From Candidatus Methanomethylicus mesodigestus (GTDB taxonomy: Archaea > Thermoproteota > Methanomethylicia > Methanomethylicales > Methanomethylicaceae), in the NCBI GenBank assembly GCA_001717005.1, contig MAGS01000086.1:23802-64582 (forward strand): a stretch of 40,781 nucleotides of DNA. Direction: 5' to 3'. Below, one piece after another: positions 1-8,527 of the stretch; positions within the stretch are counted from its first letter, which is position 1; each line of letters starts with the position of its first letter. Below the pieces are notes generated by a model. The model was not told the origin of the DNA. It did no database searches and saw nothing but the letters and a program-made list of their open reading frames with translations. A program made the translations under genes and the position numbers.

Positions 1-2
1 CA

Positions 3-818
3 ATACTAGTGCTGGCATCTTTGCTTTCAGTAGGCGTTGTTATGGCTGGCAACGACGATGGGGACAATGTAGAAATTGGCATAGAATATATAATGAATTA
101 CGCTCCCTTAGGCATATGGTGGATTCCTAATTTAGATAATACTGGTCTAGACGCTCAGGGTTGGTACAATGTCTTGGGCAATCAGGGATTTACACCAGTA
201 TTCAACAACGGCAACCAAAGCGCTGACGAAAGCCACTTTGAGCGCTCCGACGATGCTGACTGGGCGGACAACGTAGACTTCGCTTACTTCGCAGGTCATG
301 GCAATTCAACAGGTTTCCTTTTCGCAACCAATAATCCAAATCATATCGCATCTTACGATCAGATGACCTTAGGCGATCAGGACCTCGAATGGCTTTTTCT
401 GAAATCCTGTGAAGTGTTAGCGTATTCAACCCGTTGGCAATGGTGCAACATATTCGCCTCGTATGGCCTTCACGGAATGACTGGCTTTGAAACAATAGCG
501 ATAGATACTACAGGTTTAGGCTCAACGTTTGCATGTTGTCTAACGGGTACAGGCGGCTATTCACTCATGAGCATCGGCGAGGCATGGACATATGCCACAT
601 ACCAAGATCAACCAACAACCTACCAACAACAAACCTTCCCATTCGAAACCATATATCTTAGAGCCGCAATTCTTTGCCGCGCTCAATATGACCCCGTTAC
701 GGGCATACTAACGTTCAACTATGCTGATGAGTACTTGCCTGGCTACAGTGGCGGAATGTACCCTGATCCAGATCCGATGTTCATTGGCAACTACTTCTAT
801 GACAGCTGGTACCTTTAG
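3..818 (+). CDS. Secreted caspase-like/DUF6345-type protein, 5'-truncated by window edge
   Basis: Frame is open to the left edge (ILVLASLLSVGVVMAG, a signal-peptide-like core). FAYFAGHG histidine motif followed by WLFLKSCEVL cysteine motif, as in clan CD-like folds. The ORF track starts it at GTG 9. Confidence 0.65.
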   Translation: MLVLASLLSVGVVMAGNDDGDNVEIGIEYIMNYAPLGIWWIPNLDNTGLDAQGWYNVLGNQGFTPVFNNGNQSADESHFERSDDADWADNVDFAYFAGHGNSTGFLFATNNPNHIASYDQMTLGDQDLEWLFLKSCEVLAYSTRWQWCNIFASYGLHGMTGFETIAIDTTGLGSTFACCLTGTGGYSLMSIGEAWTYATYQDQPTTYQQQTFPFETIYLRAAILCRAQYDPVTGILTFNYADEYLPGYSGGMYPDPDPMFIGNYFYDSWYL

Positions 819-828
819 GTGATATTAC

Positions 829-1815
829 ATGGTCAGGAAAAAAATAATACTCGTTTCGATTATGTCCATCATTGTGATCTTTAGCCTTTCGCTCTGGTTC
901 GCTAATCCCACCATGAATGGTCTTATTAACCCCGACCAATATGCGGGCAAGGACAGTTTAGGCTATTCCACGACTCCGCAGATGCAAATAATCTGGCAGA
1001 CAATCTGGCAGACCCAGCCCGAGTTGGAGGCGCTGCCAGAATTGCTGATCGAAAAGATCCCTCTGAATGAAAGCATCGTTAGACAGATAGCTGCTAATGC
1101 ACCATTTAACATGCCTGCAAATATGCAATTCCATCAGATTCAATGGGGCAATAACGTTGAGTATGGCGTTTATACAGGCAGCACCTCCAGCTATTACCTG
1201 CTCGGTTTCTTGCAGAACGGTGCCATGTACTACCTTACACCAGGGTGGAACGGTCCATACGACGTTACCCCCATGCCTTCAGAAGCCGAAGCCAAGCAGA
1301 TAGCCGACGACTTCCTATCCGAAGTCCAGAGATCAGGGGCGTTCTTCCCCACGGGTGAGCAGCAGCTTGTCTTCTCAAGCGTCATGCCCGACTCAGTCAG
1401 CAGTAATCCATCGGGCATCGAACAGGTAAACTCTCTGATCGTGCGCTACAACTTTGAATACAACGGCATTCCGATTAAGGGCGGCTATTACGGCGTTTCA
1501 GTGGAGATTGGTGCTGGCGGGCAAGTCCTTGACTGCTTTGCCGAATGGCGGAACCTCGTGCCCTCTGGGCGCAATATTGAAATAACGGTTACGCCGCAGC
1601 AAGCCCTTGATAAACTTCAATCTACCCTTAGCCAAAGCCCGACAACGTCTAACTTCACGATGATTATCCAAGGGGTAAGGCTAGTCTATTCTTGCGGCGC
1701 CGGTATGCTCTATGACCTCGCACCGCTATCACCCTTGTACGAATTCAACGTTCTACTCATTGATGCGGACGGGCAGCAAATATCATCTGTGATACATGCC
1801 AAGGCGACGGCTTAA
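829..1815 (+). CDS. Membrane-anchored or secreted hypothetical protein, possibly PepSY/YycI-like
   Basis: N-terminal hydrophobic segment (KKIILVSIMSIIVIFSLSLWF). C-terminal repeats of the type TPQQALDKL...YEFNVLLIDADGQ. Starts 10 nt after the upstream gene. Confidence 0.6.
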   Translation: MVRKKIILVSIMSIIVIFSLSLWFANPTMNGLINPDQYAGKDSLGYSTTPQMQIIWQTIWQTQPELEALPELLIEKIPLNESIVRQIAANAPFNMPANMQFHQIQWGNNVEYGVYTGSTSSYYLLGFLQNGAMYYLTPGWNGPYDVTPMPSEAEAKQIADDFLSEVQRSGAFFPTGEQQLVFSSVMPDSVSSNPSGIEQVNSLIVRYNFEYNGIPIKGGYYGVSVEIGAGGQVLDCFAEWRNLVPSGRNIEITVTPQQALDKLQSTLSQSPTTSNFTMIIQGVRLVYSCGAGMLYDLAPLSPLYEFNVLLIDADGQQISSVIHAKATA

Positions 1816-1855
1816 CCAAAAATTTCCTCTTTCTTTTCTCGTTTTTTTAAGGTCT
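1816..1855 (+). terminator. T-rich transcription termination region
   Basis: Pyrimidine/T-rich tract (tttcctctttcttttctcgttttttt) directly after the stop codon at 1815. Confidence 0.4.
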
Positions 1856-2110
1856 ACAGCTTTTATATGACAACATATCGTATCATTGCGCCAACTTCAG
1901 CACCACATCCCATAACGCGCTCAACGGACGGCATCCGCAATCTGAGGATCGGCCATAATGTGTTACATATCTGCGCCCCTCCTTTACCCTTTTCGCGGAT
2001 GCCTCTTTCCCAGCCCTCAACCCTAGACCTACCCGCGCACAACACCCCCAAGTAGCACGGCTCCAGTCCTCGAACAAGGCATTATATGCAAAAATATCCA
2101 AGCTTTATCC

Positions 2111-2593
2111 ATGAGCAGCGAGAGCGGCAAGGACGGCTTCAGCAAGGACCTGGCGGAACTCTTCGAGACAGAGGAAGGCACAACGTATATTGGATTCAAT
2201 AGGGAGGCATATTGCCGGAACCTCGCCGCATCGCCGCTGGACTTCCGCTTCGAAGATATCGTCATCGGCATCGAACTTGAAAGCGCCAATTGCTCAGTCG
2301 GAATCGGGCTCATTCAGTCAAGGAATCCTTCAATCTCGAATCCATTCACCGAATGGGTCAGGGTCAACCCGCGCTCCCTAGCAAGAATTAACGGGACGTG
2401 CTACTTCGGTCCATTCGGTCCGGAACCTGAACATGTTCAGGACATGGTAGCAATATACGACTGCTTGGTCGAGGAAGGGTTTGACATACACACAATTATT
2501 ATGACGGTGACCCTCTCAGGCGGATCTCCTTTTGTGCAGGTCGAGAAGACTTTGAGCCTGTCGCACGCGCAAATTGTGCTGTTAAGCTACTGA
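2111..2593 (+). CDS. Hypothetical protein
   Basis: 160 aa ORF with balanced composition and no competing ORF of similar quality; no family recognised. Confidence 0.55.
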   Translation: MSSESGKDGFSKDLAELFETEEGTTYIGFNREAYCRNLAASPLDFRFEDIVIGIELESANCSVGIGLIQSRNPSISNPFTEWVRVNPRSLARINGTCYFGPFGPEPEHVQDMVAIYDCLVEEGFDIHTIIMTVTLSGGSPFVQVEKTLSLSHAQIVLLSY

Positions 2594-2811
2594 TGGAACG
2601 CCAAAACCTGCGCTGCACCCGAACTTCCGTCTCTCGAGCTTACTCTCCTTTAGATGGGCCGCCGCCTGCCGCTCCGGGATTTCTCTAATCCTCTCCGATC
2701 TGACCTCCCCCTTCATGACAAATACACTCTGACAATCGGCGCCCTGAGGCGCGGCTAAGCAAGGATAATTAATCTCTGCATCTCCTTAAGGAAGAGAGGC
2801 AAGCGAACGCC

Positions 2812-4284
2812 ATGTCGTCACAAGCCGCCCCCGCCGCAGCTGCACCCGCCCGTGCATGCGCCGAACCACCGGCGTACAGGCGGCACAACCTCATGATGTT
2901 CATAGTGCTGGTCGGGGTCTTCATGTCCGTCCTCGACGGCATAGTCGTCAACATAGCCCTGCCAACGATAACGACCCACTTCGGAACCGAGCTTGCAAAG
3001 TCGCAGTGGACAATCACCGCCTACCTCCTGACGACGACGAGCACGCTCATGATCTTCGGCAAGATCTCCGAGCGCACAGGCAGGGTCAGGCTGTTCATGA
3101 CCGGCTTCACGATCTTCGTCATAGGGTCCTTCGCCTGCGGCTCTTCCGCCAGCCTCGAGCAGCTCGTGTCATTCAGGGTCCTTCAGGCGCTCGGCGCCTC
3201 GATGGTCTTCTCGATCAGCAGCGCCATGCTCTTCGAGATCGCCCCCCGGCGGAGCAGGGGGCGGGCGATGGGCTACCTCGGCACCACGGTCGCCGTTGGC
3301 AGCATAGCCGGCCCCGCCCTCGGCGGATTCATTGTCGACGCGCTGGGCTGGTCCTACATCTTCCTGATAAACGTCCCCATAGGGATACTGCTCCTCATCC
3401 TGGCCGCTAGGTACATGAAGCTCAACGAGACCCGGTCCCCGCGCCTCGACATGGACTGGATCGGCGCCGGGTCGCTGGTCGCTTTCATGGGGTCGCTAAT
3501 CCTCTTCCTGGGGGACCTCTCGGACACGTCCGCGATAACGCCGGCAGGGGCCGCCTACGCCGCCGTCTTCGCATCCTCGCTGGCGGCCTTCCTCCTGCGG
3601 GAGTCCAGGTGCAAGAAGCCCCTATTGGACCTCTCCGTCTTCAGGGTCAGGGGCTTCTCCATGCCGTCGTTCAGCATGCTCCTCTTCTTCATCTCATCCT
3701 TCATGGTCAGCCTCGTCGGGCCCTTCTACTTCGAGGGGGTGATGGCATTCTCCCCGTCGCAGGTGGGCATCATATACATGATCACGCCGGTCATAATGAT
3801 GATCGCCTCGCCCATCAGCGGCTCCCTCTTCGACAAGCACCACTGGAGGTACCACGCCTCCGTCGGCGTCATGGTCGTGGCAGCCGCGCTGGCCCTCCTC
3901 GGGTTCATGGCCCTCGCCGGAATCCTCGCGCTCATGGCCGCTGCATATGCACTGCAGGGGTTCGGCGGCTCCCTCTTCCAGAGCCCCAACAACACCGAGC
4001 TCATGGGCGCGCTCCCGCCCCCCCAGCGCGGGATTGCATCATCCGTCAGCGCCACATTCAGGAACCTGGGGATGTCGCTGGGCGTCTCATTCGCCAGCAT
4101 ACTGGTGGCGTTCCAGCTCAAGGCTGCAGGCTACCACGGCGCAATACTCGAGGCCGACCGGGCCCTGCTCGCCGGCGTCGTCAGCAACGTCATATTCGTG
4201 GCGGCAGCGCTCTGCGTAGCGGCCGCGGTCGTCTCCCTCATGAGGAGCGGGGCCGAGGCCTGCGACGAGCCCCGGCAGCTTTAG
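2812..4284 (+). CDS. MFS transporter, DHA2 (EmrB/QacA-like) family
   Basis: Around 14 hydrophobic segments; LDGIVVNIALPTI, WTITAYLLTTTSTLMIFGKISERTGR and GPALGGFIVDALGWSYIFLINVPIG motifs. Confidence 0.93.
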   Translation: MSSQAAPAAAAPARACAEPPAYRRHNLMMFIVLVGVFMSVLDGIVVNIALPTITTHFGTELAKSQWTITAYLLTTTSTLMIFGKISERTGRVRLFMTGFTIFVIGSFACGSSASLEQLVSFRVLQALGASMVFSISSAMLFEIAPRRSRGRAMGYLGTTVAVGSIAGPALGGFIVDALGWSYIFLINVPIGILLLILAARYMKLNETRSPRLDMDWIGAGSLVAFMGSLILFLGDLSDTSAITPAGAAYAAVFASSLAAFLLRESRCKKPLLDLSVFRVRGFSMPSFSMLLFFISSFMVSLVGPFYFEGVMAFSPSQVGIIYMITPVIMMIASPISGSLFDKHHWRYHASVGVMVVAAALALLGFMALAGILALMAAAYALQGFGGSLFQSPNNTELMGALPPPQRGIASSVSATFRNLGMSLGVSFASILVAFQLKAAGYHGAILEADRALLAGVVSNVIFVAAALCVAAAVVSLMRSGAEACDEPRQL

Positions 4285-4494
4285 TCTTTCGCATTAATCC
4301 CTCTGCCATCTGCCCTCTCCGTCCCCCTGGCGCCCGCACTCGCGCCCGTGCCCCTTGCCGGCAACGCCTTCCCGCCCCGCGGCGTGCTTCGAATCGGACG
4401 CGCGCCTGCCCATTTCAGGTTCCAAAGCCGCCGGGGATCACAAAAAGTTCTTATCCCTATCCCTTTTTTACTCAACTTGGCGCTGGTGGTCTGA

Positions 4495-5640
4495 ATGGAC
4501 GATGCCGAGCTGACGAGCACATTCAATGAGCAGATCGGGATACTCTTCAAGGACGCGTTCAAGATAGGCGCGAAGGACCCAGCGATGGGCTACTTCCTGC
4601 TGCAGACCGTCCGGAGGCAGAAGAGGGCTGCCAAGCTGCGCACCGGGTGGGAGGAGAATGGGCTCCATGTCCCGCCCTTCCTCATCTACAGCGTGACCAA
4701 GAGGTGCAACCTCAACTGCAAGGGCTGCTACGCGCGCGCCCAGCACAGGTCGGACGCAAACGAGATGGGGGGCGACCGGATCCGCGCCCTCTTCGCCGAG
4801 GCGCGCTCCCTCGGGATATCCTTCATACTCCTTGCGGGCGGCGAGCCGCTGATGCGCAAGGAGCTGATCGAGATCGCCGCGGGCTTCCCCGAGATCATCT
4901 TCCCCTTCTTCACCAATGGGCTGCTCATCGACGGGCCGATGATAAGGCGGCTCAGGAAGCAGAAGAACATGGTGCCGGTGGTGAGCATCGAGGGGTACGA
5001 GGGCGAGACGGACGGCAGGAGGGGCGAAGGGGTGTACGACCGCGCCCTCAGGACAATATCCGCCCTCTCCTCGGGCGGCGTCTTCTTCGGCACCTCGATC
5101 ACCCTCACGAACGGCAACTTCGACACGGTTACAGGAACCGACTTCATCTCAAGGCTCGTCTCGGCGGGCTGCAAGCTCTTCTTCTTCATAGACTACATCC
5201 CAGTGGAGCCCGGCACCGAGCACCTCGTGCTCAGGGAGGAACAGAAGGCAAAGGAGAACGCGATCGTCAAGTCGCTTAAGGACTCCTTCCCCGCCCTCTT
5301 CCTCGCCTTCCCGGCCGGGGAGGTGGAGCTGGGCGGCTGCCTCGCCGCGGGGCGCGGCTTCGTGCACATAAGCCCCGAGGGCAGGGTCGAGCCGTGCCCG
5401 TTCTCGCCCTTCTCGGACGCGTCCCTTGGGGGATCCTCGCTCAAGGAGGCCCTCTCCTCGGAGTTCCTCAGGAAGATACGCGAGAACCACGGCATGCTGG
5501 ACGCGTCCAAGGGAGGATGCGCGCTGTGGGAGAACCGCGAGTGGGTGAGCGCGCTGCTGGTCCACGCCGCCCCGCCAGCCGCCGGGCAATCGAGCGCAGC
5601 CGTTCGGCAGGAGCCTGCCAGCTGCCCCCGGGGAAGCTGA
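4495..5640 (+). CDS. Radical SAM protein, SPASM-like C-terminus
   Basis: CNLNCKGCYA (CxxxCxxC), LAGGEPL, and C-terminal Cys motif GGCLAAGRGFVHISPEGRVEPCPFSPF. Confidence 0.9.
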   Translation: MDDAELTSTFNEQIGILFKDAFKIGAKDPAMGYFLLQTVRRQKRAAKLRTGWEENGLHVPPFLIYSVTKRCNLNCKGCYARAQHRSDANEMGGDRIRALFAEARSLGISFILLAGGEPLMRKELIEIAAGFPEIIFPFFTNGLLIDGPMIRRLRKQKNMVPVVSIEGYEGETDGRRGEGVYDRALRTISALSSGGVFFGTSITLTNGNFDTVTGTDFISRLVSAGCKLFFFIDYIPVEPGTEHLVLREEQKAKENAIVKSLKDSFPALFLAFPAGEVELGGCLAAGRGFVHISPEGRVEPCPFSPFSDASLGGSSLKEALSSEFLRKIRENHGMLDASKGGCALWENREWVSALLVHAAPPAAGQSSAAVRQEPASCPRGS

Positions 5641-5648
5641 CCGCCCCG

Positions 5649-7274
5649 TCAGAAGAACTGCGAGAGCCTGCTCTGGTCCTTGGGCAGCGGCTTGGGGACA
5701 TCCTCCTCGACCATGCGCTGCGTGAACCCGTAGACCTTCTCCACCTTCCTCTTGACGCCTATGAGCTTGTTCCTCTCGTGGGTCTGCATCGTTATCAGCG
5801 CGTACGTCTTCGCCACCGTCTTGCCCTCCGACTGCCTCAGTATCCTGCCGAACCTCTGTATCCACTTCTTCGGGTTGCTCGGCGGGTCGACCCAGACCTC
5901 TATGTCGGCAGCCGGGACGTCGAGCCCCTCCTCCCCTATGCTGGTGCAGATCAGGATGCTCGCCCTCTCCCTGAACTGGAGCAGGGCGGACGCCTGCTGC
6001 TCCATCGACATGCCCCCCTTCCCCACCAGCACGGCGACGTCCTCGTGCCCCCTCTGCCCGTGGAAGACCGCCCCCATCTGCTTGGCCGCCTCCACCGACT
6101 CGACGAAGATTATCGCCTTCCTGAACCTCTCGCACGCGATGATGTCCCTGACGGCGGCGATCTTGTGGTTCTGCCCGCCGCCGAGCACCTCACGGTAGGC
6201 CTCCTGGATGCTCCTGCCGCCTAGCTCGCGGAGCTGCACCTTCAGCTCGCTAACCTTCCACGTCCCGTACTCGCTGACGCTGCTCGCCCCGTCCTCGACG
6301 ATCCTGGACCTCATGACCTTCAGCGCTATCAGGCAGACGCAGAGGCCGTGCTTCGTGCAGTAGCCCCTTGCGTGGGCGGCGCCGTAGACCCTTGCCGCCT
6401 TGACCTGGTACCTCTTGATGACCTCGCCCAGCTGCTGGTATATCGCGAGGAGGCCCGAGGGGGCGGCGACCCGCGTCATCACTATCAGCCTCTCCGGCAT
6501 CTGCGCCTTTATCTCCGGCTCCTCGACGGAGATCGCCTCCACCCTGTCGAATATGCGCTTGAGCTCCCTCAGCCGCTTCGGGGCGTGAAGCTGCGGCGTG
6601 GCGCTGAGCGCCAGGATCTTCGCCCCGGACGCCTTGGCGGCGAGGAGTATGGCGTGTCCGTCCGTCTCGCCTATGTAGCCGTGGCACTCGTCCGCGACCA
6701 CGAGCGAGTAGGGGAAGGTGAATCCTGCGCCCCGGAGCCTGGCCGCAAGCTCGCCCACCGGGTCCTCGCACCCCTTCGCGGCCTCTATGTGCCGGGCGTG
6801 CCTCCTGAGGGCGTCGTTGTAGAAGGTCTGCGGCGTAGTCACTGCGAACCCCGCGTTCCATACGCCCAGCTCCCTCCTCCGATCCGGGGGTATGCTCCCG
6901 GAGATGAAGCACGCATCACTCAGGCCTAGCATCCTCCGCGCGAAGAGGGTCTGCTGCACCCCCAGCGGCACCGAGGGCGTGAGGAAGAGCACCCTGCACC
7001 CCTGGCGCTTCGACTCCTCTGCGATGAACGCCCCCGCGAGGTACGTCTTCCCGAGCCCGGTCGGCAGGCCGACCACGAGGGTGTCCTTCCCCATCCTCTG
7101 GAGTATCTTCTCCTGGAACGGCCAGAGCCTGTAGCCCATCCTCTCGACTGTGACCGTGCGGCGCTCACGGATGGGCTCCGACGGCGAGAGGTTGGACGTC
7201 ATGAGCTGCAGCGAGTAGGGGCTCCCCTCCAAAAACCGAAGGTAGTCGTTCCATGCCCCCTCCCTGTCTGCCAT
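5649..7274 (-). CDS. Hef/FANCM-type superfamily 2 helicase without nuclease domain
   Basis: Walker A VGLPTGLGKTYLAGAF, DECH box VVADECHGYIG, LALSATP, QRFGRILRQSEG motif VI. C-terminus QSRLSQFF. Confidence 0.88.
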   Translation of the reverse strand: MADREGAWNDYLRFLEGSPYSLQLMTSNLSPSEPIRERRTVTVERMGYRLWPFQEKILQRMGKDTLVVGLPTGLGKTYLAGAFIAEESKRQGCRVLFLTPSVPLGVQQTLFARRMLGLSDACFISGSIPPDRRRELGVWNAGFAVTTPQTFYNDALRRHARHIEAAKGCEDPVGELAARLRGAGFTFPYSLVVADECHGYIGETDGHAILLAAKASGAKILALSATPQLHAPKRLRELKRIFDRVEAISVEEPEIKAQMPERLIVMTRVAAPSGLLAIYQQLGEVIKRYQVKAARVYGAAHARGYCTKHGLCVCLIALKVMRSRIVEDGASSVSEYGTWKVSELKVQLRELGGRSIQEAYREVLGGGQNHKIAAVRDIIACERFRKAIIFVESVEAAKQMGAVFHGQRGHEDVAVLVGKGGMSMEQQASALLQFRERASILICTSIGEEGLDVPAADIEVWVDPPSNPKKWIQRFGRILRQSEGKTVAKTYALITMQTHERNKLIGVKRKVEKVYGFTQRMVEEDVPKPLPKDQSRLSQFF

Positions 7275-7373
7275 GGTTCAAGTATCCGGGGAGATTCCCA
7301 ATATACCTTTACCCGCACGGCGCATAGGCGCCTGCGAAAGGCTTAATATTGTTTGTTTTTTGTGACAGAGTAA

Positions 7374-7468
7374 GCTCTGGTAGTATAGTCCGGTCAAGTA
7401 TACTGGCCTCTCGAGCCGCAAGGCGGAGACAGTCAGTGACACGGGTTCGAATCCCGTCCAGAGCACCA
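7374..7468 (+). tRNA. tRNA-Glu(CTC) with 17-nt intron at 37/38, CCA encoded
   Basis: Acceptor GCTCTGG/CCAGAGC, archaeal tRNA-Glu D-arm TAGTATAGTCCGGTC, T-arm ACGGG-TTCGAAT-CCCGT. Anticodon stem CTGGC/GTCAG forms only if 7414-7430 is removed. Confidence 0.9.
7414..7430 (+). other. Predicted 17-nt tRNA intron (canonical 37/38, BHB motif)
   Basis: CUCU-[CG^A]-GCC-GCAA-GGC-GGAG-[AC^A]: 4-bp central helix CUCU/GGAG, 3-nt bulges on both strands, and an inner GCC/GGC helix capped by GCAA. Confidence 0.8.
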
Positions 7469-7574
7469 ATCCGCCTTTTCGCCTCTTAATTGCTGCCTGT
7501 TGAAGGCTGGCGCTTCCAAGAATCTGACCTTGGATCCTCTGCCCCAATAATTCGTTATGCTATGAGCCGCCGCC

Positions 7575-8126
7575 TCACTCGTGGAGCAGGCCGAGGCTCT
7601 TCAGCTTCTCGTGTATCTTGTCGGTCGCCACCCTTGTCTCGTCCTCGTGCTTCGCCCCCGTGCAGACCATCTTCCCGGACGAGAATATCAGGAACACGAC
7701 CTTGGGGTCGGTCATCCTGTATATCAGCCCCGGGAACTGCTCCGGCTCGTACATCACGTTCTCAAGTATGAACGCCGCCTTCTCGAGATTCACCTCCGCG
7801 TTCAGGTTCGCCGATGCCACTATGTTCTGGACCGTGATCTCGGGGGTCCCTATGATCACTATCTTCCTGTCCTTGAGGTTGCTGATTATCTTCTTGACCG
7901 CGTTGTGGACCTCCTTCGAGGACTTTGCCCCGGTGCACACCATCTTGCCGGTCGAGAAGATGAGCGTCGCCGTCCTCGGCTTCGGGATCCTGTAGACCAG
8001 CCCCGGGAACTTCTCCGGGATGTACTCGACGCCTGGTACGTTCTCCGATATCGCATTGAGGTCGAACTTCTGGTTCATCGTAACCGATGCGACAACATTC
8101 TCAATCTGGACCGAGGGGTTTGCCAA
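7575..8126 (-). CDS. tbp: TATA-box-binding protein
   Basis: 183 aa with two TBP repeats (IENVVASVTMNQKFDLNAI..., VQNIVASANLNAEVNLEKAA...); IFSTGKMVCTGAKS / IFSSGKMVCTGAKHE. Confidence 0.97.
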   Translation of the reverse strand: MANPSVQIENVVASVTMNQKFDLNAISENVPGVEYIPEKFPGLVYRIPKPRTATLIFSTGKMVCTGAKSSKEVHNAVKKIISNLKDRKIVIIGTPEITVQNIVASANLNAEVNLEKAAFILENVMYEPEQFPGLIYRMTDPKVVFLIFSSGKMVCTGAKHEDETRVATDKIHEKLKSLGLLHE

Positions 8127-8467
8127 GCTCTGTATCTCCTACTCATAACGTTCCTTCAGCAACCTTATCCTTTTCGTGGTCACTATTTTAAGATGACCTT
8201 GCCTGGAGCCGAATTCCCGCCAAAAAAAGCCCAAAATTCGGGTCGCCGGGAGCGGTCGGCGAGCTTGTGCCGAGCGCGGCACGCTCCGAGGGTCTGCTCC
8301 TCATCGAAATCGAGGACCACGTCGTAGGCATCGGCGCAGATGGCCGGCGCAGCCTCTTCAATCCACTCTTGACCAAAAGCCCAAGGGGATGGGCGCGGCC
8401 CTCCCGGTCGCCAAGAGTTGCATAGGCATTCACGGAGGGACGACAAGCGTTAAGAACAAGCAGGCAA

Positions 8468-8489
8468 GGTTATAACCATAACGATCGTT
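8468..8489. promoter_or_regulatory. Two adjacent perfect 10-bp palindromes upstream of the CHASE4 kinase
   Basis: GGTTATAACC (8468-8477) and AACGATCGTT (8480-8489), about 40 nt upstream of the kinase start. Confidence 0.45.
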
Positions 8490-8527
8490 TTAACCCCCCT
8501 GTAGATGCCCACGGGTAGTGATGAGTC

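Noticed and set aside
1863-2101. Overlapping small ORFs on both strands
   Set aside because: Short, mutually overlapping, no motifs; treated as intergenic.
5149-6224. 328-aa (minus) and 276-aa (plus) ORFs overlapping the radical SAM and Hef genes
   Set aside because: Out-of-frame GC artefacts overlapping genes with strong motifs.
7374-7468. tRNA-Glu initially read with an intron inside the anticodon stem (between GCC and AG), or as a type II tRNA with a long variable arm
   Set aside because: Placing the junction at 37/38 gives a complete BHB and a paired CTGGC/GTCAG stem, which is the simpler and canonical solution.
8183-8446. 87-aa and 81-aa minus-strand ORFs between tbp and the histidine kinase
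   Set aside because: No recognisable family; lies in a divergent promoter region. A gene remnant is possible but unsupported.
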